A DNA stretch of 64,000 nucleotides from Gelidibacter gilvus (GCF_004115975.1 NZ_SDDZ01000014.1:29976-93975); one strand, 5' to 3'; shown: positions 18,037 to 27,069, counted from the first letter of the stretch. Numbers and translations are program-made. Notes: generated by a model from the letters alone, not told the origin.

Positions 18037-19428
18037 ATGAGCGCCAAACAACGCTATCGTTACCGGTTTACCAATGATGCCTATGTGGCCTTGATCGTGT
18101 TGCACATCATTATGGGCATTTTTATTAACGTGATCCCGGATTTTTCAAAATTGTATTTTACTGTGGTTTGTTTGTTTTTCATCTTCAAAATTATTGTGGC
18201 TCCAAAACATGAGAAGGTGATTTGGGTGTTATTTGGTGCCACTTATATTGTCGCTTCAGAATCTCTTTTTAGAATGACCGGAGGCGGTCTGTTTTATGAA
18301 TTCTCTAAGTATTTTGTCATTTTATTGATGGGGATGGGGATGTTTTATGATGGCCTTTCTGGAAAAGGCTATCCCTATTTTATCTATCTCATTCTCTTGG
18401 TTCCAGCGGTATTGGTGGCTTCGACTACTTTGGGTTATGACCTTAATTTTAGGACCAGTGTCGCTTTTGTATTAAGCGGCCCCGTGTGCTTAGGGGTTTC
18501 CGCACTCTATTGTTACGATAAAAAAGTCAGTAAAGAGGTCTTGTTGCAGATTGTAGCGTGTATTAGTTACCCCATTATCGCCATGACCACCCATATTTTC
18601 TTATACAACCCAAGTGTTAGGGAGGTGCTAACATCAACAGGATCGAGTTTTGCCACTTCTGGAGGATTTGGCCCTAATCAGGTTTCCACTCTGTTGGGCT
18701 TGGGGATGTTTGCCTTAACCGTACGGTTTTTTATGAAATCGCCCGGTTTGTTTTTAAAACTTTTTAATTTATTCCTCTTGGTGGCCATATCGTTTAGGGC
18801 CTTGGTTACTTTAAGTAGAGGTGGCGTATTTGGAGCCATAATAATGATTTTTGCGTTCTTGGTGGTTTATTATGGCAGTGCCAAATACCGACAGAAACAA
18901 CAGATTATTGTTTCCGTTTTATTGTTGGTTTTTGTAGGATTCATTACATGGGGAATCAGTTTGAATCAATCGAGTGGTCTAGTGGGAAACCGTTATGCCA
19001 ATGAAGATGCGATAGGCCGTGAAAAGGCCGATATGTCCACTGGTCGTGTGGAGCTCTTTGTCCATGAGTTTGCCGGCTTTCAAGAGCATCCGTTTGTCGG
19101 GGTTGGGGCCAGTGGGATGAAACAGGAACGGCTTATATCAGAGGGCACGGTTATCGCATCCCACAATGAAATCAGCCGTTTGCTTTCTGAACACGGGATG
19201 CTTGGGGTTATTATATTAATGATCCTTATTTTAAAACCTTTGGATTTTAGAAGCAGAAATCGGAACAATATCTTTTTTTATTCGTTTCTGGCCTTTTGGT
19301 TTGCCACCATCAATCACTCAGCCATGCGTATTGCCGCACCCGCTTTTTTATATGGATTATCACTTTTACACGTCACCAATGAAAAACCTCCTCTACGTCG
19401 GAAACCATCTCCAAAACTCACAGACTAA
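18037..19428 (+). CDS. O-antigen polymerase/ligase-family membrane protein (Wzy-like)
   Basis: The protein has 463 residues with about ten hydrophobic segments, among them YVALIVLHIIMGIFI, YFVILLMGMGMF, YPYFIYLILLVPAVLVAS and QIIVSVLLLVFVGFITWGI. A large periplasmic loop precedes PFVGVGASGMKQE and IASHNEISRLLSEHGMLGVI, the G-x-G...HN-x-E...E-x-G layout of the O-antigen ligase domain (WaaL/Wzy). It polymerises lipid-linked repeat units or ligates the chain to its acceptor in the periplasm. Wzy versus ligase cannot be told from this layout. The next glycosyltransferase gene starts inside its last 50 bp. Confidence 0.82.
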   Translation: MSAKQRYRYRFTNDAYVALIVLHIIMGIFINVIPDFSKLYFTVVCLFFIFKIIVAPKHEKVIWVLFGATYIVASESLFRMTGGGLFYEFSKYFVILLMGMGMFYDGLSGKGYPYFIYLILLVPAVLVASTTLGYDLNFRTSVAFVLSGPVCLGVSALYCYDKKVSKEVLLQIVACISYPIIAMTTHIFLYNPSVREVLTSTGSSFATSGGFGPNQVSTLLGLGMFALTVRFFMKSPGLFLKLFNLFLLVAISFRALVTLSRGGVFGAIIMIFAFLVVYYGSAKYRQKQQIIVSVLLLVFVGFITWGISLNQSSGLVGNRYANEDAIGREKADMSTGRVELFVHEFAGFQEHPFVGVGASGMKQERLISEGTVIASHNEISRLLSEHGMLGVIILMILILKPLDFRSRNRNNIFFYSFLAFWFATINHSAMRIAAPAFLYGLSLLHVTNEKPPLRRKPSPKLTD

Positions 19429-20413
19429 TCTTAGTTACAGTGCTGTTTTAGGGCCTTTGTTGGAGCAAAGTGGCTATTCGGTGTGTTATACTTCCAGCAA
19501 GATCAATAAATTTTTTCGGCTTTTGGACATGTTATGGACAACGTTTAGAGTTTGTAAACGCACAGATCTTGTTTTAATAGATACCTACAGCACCCAGAAT
19601 TTTTATTATGCAGTTTTAGTCAGTTCATTATGTCGGGTATTGAAGCTGCGATATGTTCCGATTCTTCATGGCGGGAATTTACCAAACCGGTTAAAAAATT
19701 CACCTAAATTGTCTAAAAGGCTTTTTGAACATGCTTACGCGAATGTGTCTCCGTCTTTGTATTTAAAGGAAAGCTTTGAAGCGTTTGGGTATCAGAATGT
19801 GGTTTATATTCCCAATACTATTAGTCTAGAGAATTATCCATTACACAAAAAAAACTATGATACGCCCCGACTTTTATGGGTGCGCTCTTTTTCTGAAATA
19901 TATAATCCTGCCTTGGCGGTCAAGGTGTTGCAGGAGCTTAGGCTACGAGGGGTTGATGCCAGTTTGTGTATGGTGGGTCCGGATACAGATGGCAGCTTGG
20001 CTGAGGTTAAAGCCTTGACTGAACGGCTAAATGTGAGTGTTACTTTTACTGGAAAACTCAAAAAGACAGAATGGATTGCACTTAGCAAAGACTATAATGT
20101 ATTTATCAATACCACTAATTTTGATAATATGCCAGTAAGTGTGATTGAAGCTATGGCGCTGGGACTGCCTGTGGTATCGACCAATGTTGGTGGGATGCCG
20201 TATTTGATTGAACATGGGGTTGATGGGGTTTTGGTGGCTCCTAATGATAAGGTGGCTATGTCGGATGCGATTTGTTCGGTTTTTGAGGATGTGGATCGGA
20301 CGGAGGCAATGGCTGCTAAGGCGAGGGAGAAGGTGGAGGAGTTTGATTGGGAGAAGGTGAGAGGGCTTTGGGAGGAGTTGTTGAGAGAGGGAGGATTGAA
20401 GATTTTTGATTAG
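19379..20413 (+). CDS. Glycosyltransferase family 4
   Basis: The protein has 344 residues from ATG 19379 (MKNLLYVGNHLQNSQTN), which overlaps the Wzy-like gene by 50 bp. Earlier in-frame codons (to 19301) would read through Wzy sequence and are not credible. The GT4 donor domain shows LLWVRSFSEIYNPALAV, VGPDTDGSLAEV, VFINTTNFDNMPVSVIEAM and ALGLPVVSTNVGGMPYLIEH. The last ~30 codons are strongly purine-rich and G-rich compared with the rest, and the following spacer is made of repeats, so the 3' end may have been altered by repeat DNA. Confidence 0.86.
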   Translation: MKNLLYVGNHLQNSQTNLSYSAVLGPLLEQSGYSVCYTSSKINKFFRLLDMLWTTFRVCKRTDLVLIDTYSTQNFYYAVLVSSLCRVLKLRYVPILHGGNLPNRLKNSPKLSKRLFEHAYANVSPSLYLKESFEAFGYQNVVYIPNTISLENYPLHKKNYDTPRLLWVRSFSEIYNPALAVKVLQELRLRGVDASLCMVGPDTDGSLAEVKALTERLNVSVTFTGKLKKTEWIALSKDYNVFINTTNFDNMPVSVIEAMALGLPVVSTNVGGMPYLIEHGVDGVLVAPNDKVAMSDAICSVFEDVDRTEAMAAKAREKVEEFDWEKVRGLWEELLREGGLKIFD

Positions 20414-20762
20414 TGATTGATGATTGATGATTAACGATTAACGATTGATGATTGATGATTGATGATTGATGATTTGTGATTAAAAAGGTATTAGGGATTT
20501 GGGATTAGTAAGATTGAGGATTAACGATTGACGATTAACGACCCTCGCGAACGTGCCTCCCGCCAGAATGACCTGTCGGGCTGGTTTCGGTACGGGCGGG
20601 TTGAAGAATGTTGATTTTTGATAACGAATAACGGTCAACACTAATCAAGGAAGTTCAGTGTGGTAGAAACTCAACTGAAACGAGAAACGAGAAACAAGGA
20701 ACAAGGAACAAGGAACAAGAAACCTTTAATCCGTTGGTGTCCATTATAAAACCAATAAACAT
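20414..20762. repeat. Repeat-rich spacer, dispersed repeat copy A
   Basis: No gene is seen. The spacer begins with GATTGATGATT/GATTAACGATT low-complexity words, holds a palindromic element at 20542-20601, then a segment TTGAAGAATGTTGATTTTTGA, CGGTCAACACTAATCA, GGAAGTTCAGTGTGGTAGAA and an AACAAGG-type simple repeat. The same order of segments recurs at 25325-25506 and, inverted, at 38184-38277. Confidence 0.85.
20542..20601. repeat. Palindromic element, copy A (~60 bp)
   Basis: The left end is CCCTCGCGAACGTGCC and the right end is GGTACGGGCGGGT, with an inner CCCGCCAG...CTGTCGGGCTGG that can also pair. Compared with copy D the left arm has two changes. It is preceded by GATTAACGA and followed by TGAAGAATG, the same flanks as copies B and C. 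Confidence 0.75.
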
Positions 20763-20792
20763 TTGTAGAATTGTGCAGACTTAGTATCTTCG
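20763..20792 (+). promoter_or_regulatory. Promoter candidate for the WcaJ-type gene
   Basis: A TTG at 20763-20765 is followed after 19 bp by TATCTTCG (20785-20792), close to the Bacteroidota TTTG/TAnnTTTG pattern, 20 bp before the ATG at 20813. The initiating transferase therefore seems to have its own promoter, independent of the upstream glycosyltransferases. Confidence 0.6.
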
Positions 20793-20812
20793 CTTTAAGA
20801 TTATTTTAACAA

Positions 20813-22204
20813 ATGGCTAAAAAAGGCATCCATTTTCAAGTTTCAGAGCGCAAACTGTTACTCCGTGGAATGGATTTGGTGATGGTGGTTTTGGGGTTAT
20901 ACTTGCTTGGCCTTTTTTTTGACTACACTTACCTTGAAGTTTCCTGGGAAAATAGCGTAGCCGTAATTCTACTTTTGGTGTATTTGGCTATATTCGGGAC
21001 GGTTTTTGAAATTTATGATTTGCAGAAATCGAGTCAGCTGGATGTGACGTTTCGAACCATTGTTCTCATGGTCTCTACAAGTGTGCTGTTCTATTTCCTG
21101 ACGCCAATTTTAACGCCTTTCTTGCCGGAAAAGCGTCTGCAAATTGTTTATTTTTATCTGACCATAATCGTTTTTATATTTTTATGGCGGGTGGCCTATA
21201 CGCGTTTGATTGCTTCACCCCGCTTTTATAAAAGAGTATTGTTGGTGGGGGAGGTTAGCTATGTGGAAGCTTTTGTCAATGCTCTGCGCCAATCCGATCC
21301 AAATTATAAAATTGTGGGGTTTATCGATTGTGAACTTCCAAAGGAACATCCTGTAAAGTATATGGGAATTCCGGAATTTGAGGCGGACAACTTGATGCAG
21401 ACTCTTATTGATCATCAAATTTCTGAAGTGGTGGTGGCCAGCTTTAATACGGAGACGATTACTGCGGGAATCTACAGTGATCTCATGCAGCTCTTGGAAC
21501 GGGGATTTACCATTAGGGAATATACCCAGGTTTATGAGGAAATAACCCATCGGGTGCCCATTCAATTTGTTGGCAAGGATTTTTATAAATACTTCCCTTT
21601 TAGCCGAAGCAATCAAAATACCTTATACCAGTTTTTTCATCGCATCTTTGACATCCTCTTTTCAGTTTTGGGATTGCTAGTGGGGATTATAATTTTGCCA
21701 TTTCTCTTGATTGGGAATCTTTGCGGAAACAAGGGACCTTTGTTTTACCGACAGGAGCGGGTTGGGAAAAACGGGAGACTTTTTAACATTGTCAAACTAA
21801 GGAGTATGGTGGTTAATGCCGAGACCAATGGCGCCAAATGGGCGGAAGTGAATGATGTGCGGATTACCAAATTCGGGATGTTTTTACGACGCAGTAGACT
21901 AGACGAAATCCCCCAGTTTTTTAATATCCTTAAAGGCGAGATGAGTGTCATCGGTCCCCGGCCGGAACGCCCGTTTTTTGTGGAAGAACTCGCCCGAACC
22001 ATTCCCTTTTATGAAACCCGACACATTGTTAAACCTGGTTTGACGGGGTGGGCACAGGTGAAAACACGGTATGGCGGGTCTGTTGATGAAAGCCTCGTGA
22101 AGTTGCAATATGATTTATTCTATATTAAGCATCGCAGTGTATTTCTCGATTTGAATATTATGGTGAAGACCTTGAGTACGGTGGTTTTTTATAGAGGACA
22201 GTAG
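20813..22204 (+). CDS. Undecaprenyl-phosphate hexose-1-phosphate transferase (WcaJ/WbaP type)
   Basis: The protein has 463 residues. Four or so N-terminal transmembrane segments (for example LVMVVLGLYLLGLFF and YFYLTIIVFIFLWRVAY) precede a CoA-binding-like middle domain (RVLLVGEVSY, EVVVASF). A further membrane segment (ILFSVLGLLVGIIILPFLLI) is followed by the bacterial sugar transferase domain with PLFYRQERVGKNGRLF, KLRSMV, RRSRLDEIPQFFNILKGEMS, VIGPRPERP and KPGLTGWAQV. It loads the first sugar-1-phosphate onto undecaprenyl phosphate at the inner membrane and starts repeat synthesis. It closes the polysaccharide region and is followed by 1.3 kb of non-coding repeats. Confidence 0.92.
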   Translation: MAKKGIHFQVSERKLLLRGMDLVMVVLGLYLLGLFFDYTYLEVSWENSVAVILLLVYLAIFGTVFEIYDLQKSSQLDVTFRTIVLMVSTSVLFYFLTPILTPFLPEKRLQIVYFYLTIIVFIFLWRVAYTRLIASPRFYKRVLLVGEVSYVEAFVNALRQSDPNYKIVGFIDCELPKEHPVKYMGIPEFEADNLMQTLIDHQISEVVVASFNTETITAGIYSDLMQLLERGFTIREYTQVYEEITHRVPIQFVGKDFYKYFPFSRSNQNTLYQFFHRIFDILFSVLGLLVGIIILPFLLIGNLCGNKGPLFYRQERVGKNGRLFNIVKLRSMVVNAETNGAKWAEVNDVRITKFGMFLRRSRLDEIPQFFNILKGEMSVIGPRPERPFFVEELARTIPFYETRHIVKPGLTGWAQVKTRYGGSVDESLVKLQYDLFYIKHRSVFLDLNIMVKTLSTVVFYRGQ

Positions 22205-23545
22205 GGGGAGGTATTAGGTATTTGGCATTAGGTATTAGGTTGTGGATAGGAGGTGGTAGAATGTGATTTTTATTGAAGATTAGTGATTTAAGATTGGGGA
22301 TTGATGACCGATGACCGATGACTGAAGACTGAAGACATTCAGTTTTAAATTTGGTTAGATGAGTAGTTGATTAGCGATTGAAGATTAACGATTTTTGATT
22401 TTTGAAGTTTAGATTTGGAATGATTGTTAGATGAGGAGGTTGAAAATGAAATTGAAGTTGAAATTGAAGTTGAAGTTGCTTGCCCGTCCGTAGGGGGGAA
22501 GTTGAAATGGAAGTTGAAAAGGAAAACTTTGGCTGCCGATTGTCTGCCCTTCTGCCTGCCAGTCCGAAGCTTTTGCGAAGGCTGGTAGATTTTGCGTAGG
22601 CGGGAAGACTACCAATTGAATACTGAATATCGAATTTTGAACACCGAATAATGAAGTTTTAAATTTGGCTAGAGGAGTGTTTGATTAGCGATTTTTGACC
22701 CGCCCGAACGTGCCTCCCGCCAGAATGACCTGTCGGGCTGGCTTCGGTACGGGCGGGTTAACGATTTTTGATTTTTGAAGTTTAGATTTGGAATGATTGG
22801 TAGATGAGGAGGTTGAAAATGAAATTGAAGTTGAAATTGAAGTTGCTTGCCCGTCCGTAGGCGGGAAATCGAAGTTGAAAAGGAAAACTTTGGCTGCCAG
22901 CTGCCGGCTGCCAACTGCTTGCCCGTCCGCCTGCCAGTCCAAAGTTTTTGCGAAGGCTGGTAGCTTTTGCGGAGGCGGGAATACCGCCAACTGAATATCG
23001 AATATCGAATTTTGGAACACCGAATGATGAAGTTTTCAATTTAGCTAGATAAGTAGTTGATTAGCGATTGAAGATTAATGATTTTTAAGGTTTAGATTTG
23101 GAATGATTGGTAGATGAGGAAATTGAAGTTGAAAGCGAAGTTGAAATCGAAGTTGAAAAGGAAAACTTTGGCTGCCGACTGCCTGCCCGCCCGCCGGTAG
23201 GTGGATAGCTTTTGCGTAGGCGGGAAGACTACCAACTGAATCATGAAGTTTGGGTTTTGAATAATGGAAGGACGGCACGCGGATGACGCTGATTATACGG
23301 ATTTTTACTGATTTTGTAGTGAATATTTATGAGAACCTTCTCTGTGAAACTCTGTGATTGCTCAGTGAATCTCTGCGGAATAGAATGGAATGTATGTTGG
23401 AATATTGAATATCGAATACTTAATATCGAATACTCAATCATGAAGTTTGAGTTGAACTGAACTGACAACACTCTCACCTCTCACCACTAATCCCTAATCC
23501 CTAATCCCAAATCCCTCATGCCTAATGCCCCATGCCTATTTCCCC
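22205..23545. repeat. 1.3-kb repeat spacer with ~315-bp tandem units
   Basis: No gene is accepted here. Several short open frames rich in Phe-Asn-Phe or Gln-Leu are translations of the repeats. Units start at AGTTTT followed by AATTT at 22341, 22655 and 23031. Copy 1 is 314 bp, copy 2 is 376 bp with a ~60-bp palindromic element inside, and copy 3 is a shorter ~215-bp form. Each contains GATTAGCGATT, TTTAGATTTGGAATGATTG, alternating GAAATTGAAGTTG words, AAGGAAAACTTTGGCTGCC and a GCCCGTCCG...GGCGGGA segment. The right end (23461-23535) is CCCTAAT/CCTCATG simple repeats. Confidence 0.88.
22699..22758. repeat. Palindromic element, copy D, inserted in tandem unit 2
   Basis: CCCGCCCGAACGTGCC starts it and GGTACGGGCGGGT ends it, with an 8-bp perfect terminal stem (CCCGCCCG/CGGGCGGG). 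The flanking tandem unit reads GATTAGCGATT on the left and TAACGATTTTTG on the right. In unit 1 these flanks are separated by only a few bases, so unit 1 is a natural empty site. Confidence 0.8.
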
Positions 23546-25132
23546 TCAAACTCTTGCCTTCCTAAACATCGTAATCAAAAACACAAACAGCGCAATGAAG
23601 ATGGCTATTCTCGCGATATAATCACCAGCCCAGGTGTAAAAGGTCATTTTTTCGTTGGTTGTGAGGGTTCCTGACAAAGCACCTTGAGTATCATAGGGCA
23701 AGGACGACATGATGTCGCCTTTGGCATTGATCAGTGCAGAGATGCCTGTATTGGCACTTCTCACAATATCTCTACGGGTTTCAATGGCTCTTAACCTGGC
23801 ATAACTTAAGTGTTGTTTATGACCTTGTGTGTCGCCCCACCAAGCGTCATTGGTGATGATGGCCAGTACGTTGGCGCCATTTCTGATATATCCTGTTACA
23901 AACTCACCATAAACCGATTCATAACAAATAATGGGGCCAACCCTTAGGTTAGGATTGGTGGTATGGAAAGCCGTGCGCTCTTCTTGCGTGGTTTTCATGG
24001 CCAAAGTACCGCCTAGGTCAATCATGAAATCGCCTATTAGAGGTTTTATAATGGTTTGATACGGCAGGGTCTCTACACCAACGACCAATTTCGATTTGTG
24101 ATAGAGTTGCACCTCGTCGCTGGCGTTGAGCATCATGGCCGAGTTGTAATCGTCATACCAAAATCCGCTGTTGTGGTAATTGGATTGTTTTTTGACCAGT
24201 TCTTTATCCGTGATAAAATTGATAAATGAAATCCCCGTTAGGAAATTTAAATTGGGATGTTCTGAAACATACACATCCAGTTTTCTCTTAAAATAGGCGT
24301 TTTCCAACTCTTTGATTTTGACATTGTCTGCAAATACGGTTTCCGGAGCGACGAGAAGATCTGTTTGTGCATTGATTTTAGTGTCTGCCAGCCTGAGTAA
24401 CATATCGGCGATATCTTCATTGGGGACATTGTATTTTTCGGAATACGGATCGATATTGGGCTGTAATGCTATCACGTTCACTTGTTCACCTTTGATAGTG
24501 TAGGTGTGATAGATGGTTAAGGAGATGATAATCGGCAAAATGAGGACGGCTAAGATGACGATACCTGACGATTTAAGATCTTTTACAGATTTCTGATGTT
24601 GATATTTCACCATTAATTTATACACCAGAATGTTCACGAGCCAGACCCATAAGGTGCCTCCAAAAGTTCCAGTGTATTCATACCATTGGATCCAGGTGAA
24701 ATATTCTGAAAACCCATTGCCTAGATTTAGCCATGGCCAAGAAAAGTCCCATCCCAAATGCAGCTTTTCAAAAGCCATCCATAAACACATCAAAAATAAC
24801 AGACTGATGTTTACGGTAGCACGTTTTGCAATGCTGTGGTAAGTGACCACTAATATTGCCATGAGCATGGAATTCACCAAGATGGCAAAGCTGGCACCAA
24901 AGACATCGGCATATTGCAACCAATTGGTGGTGATGAAGTTCCAGATGACAAAGCTCAGGTAACTATACGCAAAAATTGACCATTTTTTCCATTTGATATC
25001 GGATAGTCGGATATGGCGCTCCACTAATAATAGCGGGACAAATCCTATGAAAAGCAAGACTGGAAATCCGTAGGTGGGCCAACCAAATGCTAAGAGCAAA
25101 CCTGAGAGAATGGCGAAAATGATGTGTTTCAT
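23546..25132 (-). CDS. lnt: Apolipoprotein N-acyltransferase
   Basis: The protein has 528 residues. It adds the third acyl chain to the N-terminal Cys of lipoproteins in the inner membrane. An N-terminal half with about seven membrane helices (MKHIIFAILSGLLLAFGWPT and others, to residue ~210) precedes a periplasmic nitrilase-like domain. The catalytic triad is visible as Glu264 (LLVAPETVF), Lys346 (QLYHKSKLV) and Cys403 (GPIICYESVYG), and a final membrane helix is at the C-terminus. Length agrees with the family. It stands alone between repeat spacers and reads leftward. Confidence 0.93.
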   Translation of the reverse strand: MKHIIFAILSGLLLAFGWPTYGFPVLLFIGFVPLLLVERHIRLSDIKWKKWSIFAYSYLSFVIWNFITTNWLQYADVFGASFAILVNSMLMAILVVTYHSIAKRATVNISLLFLMCLWMAFEKLHLGWDFSWPWLNLGNGFSEYFTWIQWYEYTGTFGGTLWVWLVNILVYKLMVKYQHQKSVKDLKSSGIVILAVLILPIIISLTIYHTYTIKGEQVNVIALQPNIDPYSEKYNVPNEDIADMLLRLADTKINAQTDLLVAPETVFADNVKIKELENAYFKRKLDVYVSEHPNLNFLTGISFINFITDKELVKKQSNYHNSGFWYDDYNSAMMLNASDEVQLYHKSKLVVGVETLPYQTIIKPLIGDFMIDLGGTLAMKTTQEERTAFHTTNPNLRVGPIICYESVYGEFVTGYIRNGANVLAIITNDAWWGDTQGHKQHLSYARLRAIETRRDIVRSANTGISALINAKGDIMSSLPYDTQGALSGTLTTNEKMTFYTWAGDYIARIAIFIALFVFLITMFRKARV

Positions 25133-25512
25133 TGGGGAAATTTACGAACAAATTTAATGAATATGAATTAAGTACAAAGTATAAAGAAACAAGATTCAAA
25201 GATCAGAGTTCGGAATTGGGGATTAGTGGTGAGAGGTGAGTGGTGAGAGATGTGGTGCTTGTGGCTAATGAGAAGAAGACGGATGATAGATGACGGGTGA
25301 CCGATGTGCTAGACTTATTAACGACCGCCCGAACGTGCCTCCCGCCAGAATGACTTGTCGGGCTGGTTTCAGTACGTGCGGGTTGAAGAATGTTGATTTT
25401 TGATATCGAATAGCGGTCAACACTAATCAGGGAAGTTCAGTGTGGTAGAAACTCACAACTGAAACGAGAAACGAGAAACAAGGAACAAGGAACAAGAAAC
25501 AAGAAACCTCGC
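25133..25512. repeat. Repeat-rich spacer, dispersed repeat copy B
   Basis: Nothing coding is seen. From about 25215 it matches, in inverse orientation, the spacer at 38184-38420: GAGAAGAAGACGGATGA, GACGGGTGACCGATGTG, the palindromic element, TTGAAGAATGTTGATTTTTGA and GGTCAACACTAATCAGG. The right part (GAAACTCA...ACTGAAACGAGAAACGAG and AACAAGG words, to ~25506) matches copy A instead. Confidence 0.82.
25325..25383. repeat. Palindromic element, copy B
   Basis: CCGCCCGAACGTGCC at the left and AGTACGTGCGGGT at the right enclose the same interior as copies A and D (CCCGCCAGAATGAC, then TCGGGCTGG) with a few substitutions, including one that weakens the terminal stem. Flanks are TTAACGA and TGAAGAATG. 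Confidence 0.72.
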
Positions 25513-26583
25513 TTATCTGAAAATACTGAAATCCAATTTTAAGGAAAACACGTTGGAATACAGCGCAGCACTTTGATCGCCGATATCCGTAAAAGCATAA
25601 TCGATTTGGATGCCACGGTATTTAAAACCGACCCCAAAATTAGGTTGAAAAGTGAGGTTTTCGGAGTTGTCGAGCTGGAGCTCATTTTGAAAATTGCCTA
25701 CGCCTGCTCTTAAAAAAACCAGATCGTTATAGCCAAATTCAAATCCGAGGGAAGGGGTTACACTTGCAAAAGACGTACTCAGGATATCATTGTTTTGCTC
25801 AAAGCGCACATTAAGATCCAAAGCGGTTACCAAAGAATAGTCATAATTGAAAATGAACTTTTTGGACATACCGACTTGTAGTTTAGGGATGGTCAACTCT
25901 GTGGACTCTGGAACTTCCTGATTTTGACCGGCCACAGCATCTTTAATGGTTGCCAGTTTGTCCTTGTCAAAAGTCCAAGCATTAAAAGTGGTGGTAATAT
26001 CCCTGGCCATCAATCCGAATTTCCAGTTGTTTTGCGATTGGAATTGGACGCCCAAATCGAGACCAAATCCCCAAGACGATGCAAAATCGCCAATAATCCT
26101 GCGAATAACCTTCGCATTGACCCCATAGCTAAAGCCATCCAAAGGGATTTTTCGGGCATAGGAAAACATCAGACCATAATCGGCAGCAGAAAAAAGACTG
26201 ATCCGATCGTAATTAATATTCCCTTGTGCATCAATTAATTGGGTGGTATCCAGAATGTCATCCACTCCAAATCGGATCAATGAAATCCCCACAGCACTTC
26301 TATCATCAAGAGGCATGGCAAAGGCGGCATAATTATAATTGGCAATATTGGCGAAATAACTGGAGTGCATTAATGCAATTTGATTGTCTTCAAGTTCGAC
26401 CAATCCTGCAGGATTCCAGTAGCCTGAGTTGACATCGGCAGATTGTGATACGACAGCATTACTCATTCCTAAGGCAGCGGCGTCAACCCCAATATTCATA
26501 AACTCATTGGAGTATTTACGCGTGGTTTGACCGTAAGCAAATAGGGTCAACAGGAAGAACGCAACAACGATATTCGTTTTCAA
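25513..26583 (-). CDS. PorV/PorQ-family outer-membrane beta-barrel protein
   Basis: The protein has ~356 residues with a TTG start at 26583 giving the signal peptide MKTNIVVAFFLLTLFAYGQ. An upstream TTG at 26610 would give a poorer one and overlaps a likely promoter. The mature start carries FMNIGVDAAALGMSNAVVSQ and NSGYWNPAGL, the hallmark opening of PorV/PorQ proteins associated with type IX secretion, followed by alternating hydrophobic strands that suit a barrel. PorV shuttles or receives type IX cargo at the outer membrane. This paralogue may instead be a general barrel of unknown role. No other type IX genes are in the window. Confidence 0.78.
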   Translation of the reverse strand: MKTNIVVAFFLLTLFAYGQTTRKYSNEFMNIGVDAAALGMSNAVVSQSADVNSGYWNPAGLVELEDNQIALMHSSYFANIANYNYAAFAMPLDDRSAVGISLIRFGVDDILDTTQLIDAQGNINYDRISLFSAADYGLMFSYARKIPLDGFSYGVNAKVIRRIIGDFASSWGFGLDLGVQFQSQNNWKFGLMARDITTTFNAWTFDKDKLATIKDAVAGQNQEVPESTELTIPKLQVGMSKKFIFNYDYSLVTALDLNVRFEQNNDILSTSFASVTPSLGFEFGYNDLVFLRAGVGNFQNELQLDNSENLTFQPNFGVGFKYRGIQIDYAFTDIGDQSAALYSNVFSLKLDFSIFR

Positions 26584-26597
26584 ACGTAAGATTTTTA

Positions 26598-26605
26598 CAA
26601 AGATG
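26598..26605 (-). promoter_or_regulatory. Candidate -7 box CATCTTTG for the PorV/PorQ-like gene
   Basis: On the minus strand CATCTTTG differs from TAnnTTTG at the first base only and lies 15 bp upstream of the preferred TTG start at 26583. It coincides with the upstream possible TTG start and weakens that alternative. Confidence 0.35.
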
Positions 26606-26610
26606 CACAA

Positions 26611-27069
26611 AAAGTTGAATTAATCTTAGTTTTTAGGTGGGATCATAAGTTCAAAATAGTGACAAATAGTTGTTAGTGGTATAGATACTTCGACAAGCAC
26701 AGTAGCCCCGCTGCGCTGATGGAACCAGGAGTCAAGACGGCTTGCTCCCATACAAGTTGCTGTTGGAGTCAAGATACTTCGACAAGCTCAGTAGCCCCCG
26801 CTGCGCTGATAGAACCAAGAATCAAGACGGCTAGGTTTGATAGAAATGGCTGTTGGATTTTGGACAGCTGTGCTGATAGAAACTGGAATCAAGAGCCTAA
26901 ACTTTAGGTGTGAAGGAATGACGACCAATTTTAGAAAAGACGGAGAAATGCAAACGTATCCCGTATTAATTTCAATGCTGGCGGAAGAATTACGCATTTA
27001 AGTTTTCAATTATCGCTTATGAGCATATTCTTATAAAAATAGTTTCCTATTTTTACACAAACTTATCTC
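26611..27069. repeat. Spacer with an 89-bp tandem duplication of GATACTTCGACAAGC type
   Basis: No gene is seen. Two copies start at GATACTTCGACAAGC (26684 and 26773, 89 bp apart) and share CAGTAGCCCC, GCTGCGCTGAT and GAACCA-x-GA-x-TCAAGACGGCT, and a weak third piece follows (GTGCTGATAGAAACTGGAATC, ~26871). The GATACTTCGAC word is the inverse of the GTCGAAGTATC word in the 63-bp array at 39427. The right end carries the promoter region of pssA (CCTATTTTTAC, weak match). Confidence 0.72.

Noticed and set aside
19301..19378. N-terminal extension of the glycosyltransferase gene to 19301
   Set aside because: The extra 26 codons lie wholly inside the Wzy-like gene in another frame, and ATG 19379 starts a normal GT4 N-terminus.
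22427..23278. Several overlapping open frames rich in Phe-Asn, Gln-Leu or Lys in the 22-23 kb spacer
   Set aside because: They are translations of 315-bp tandem repeats in several frames. The same peptide strings recur with the repeat period and no frame is preferred.
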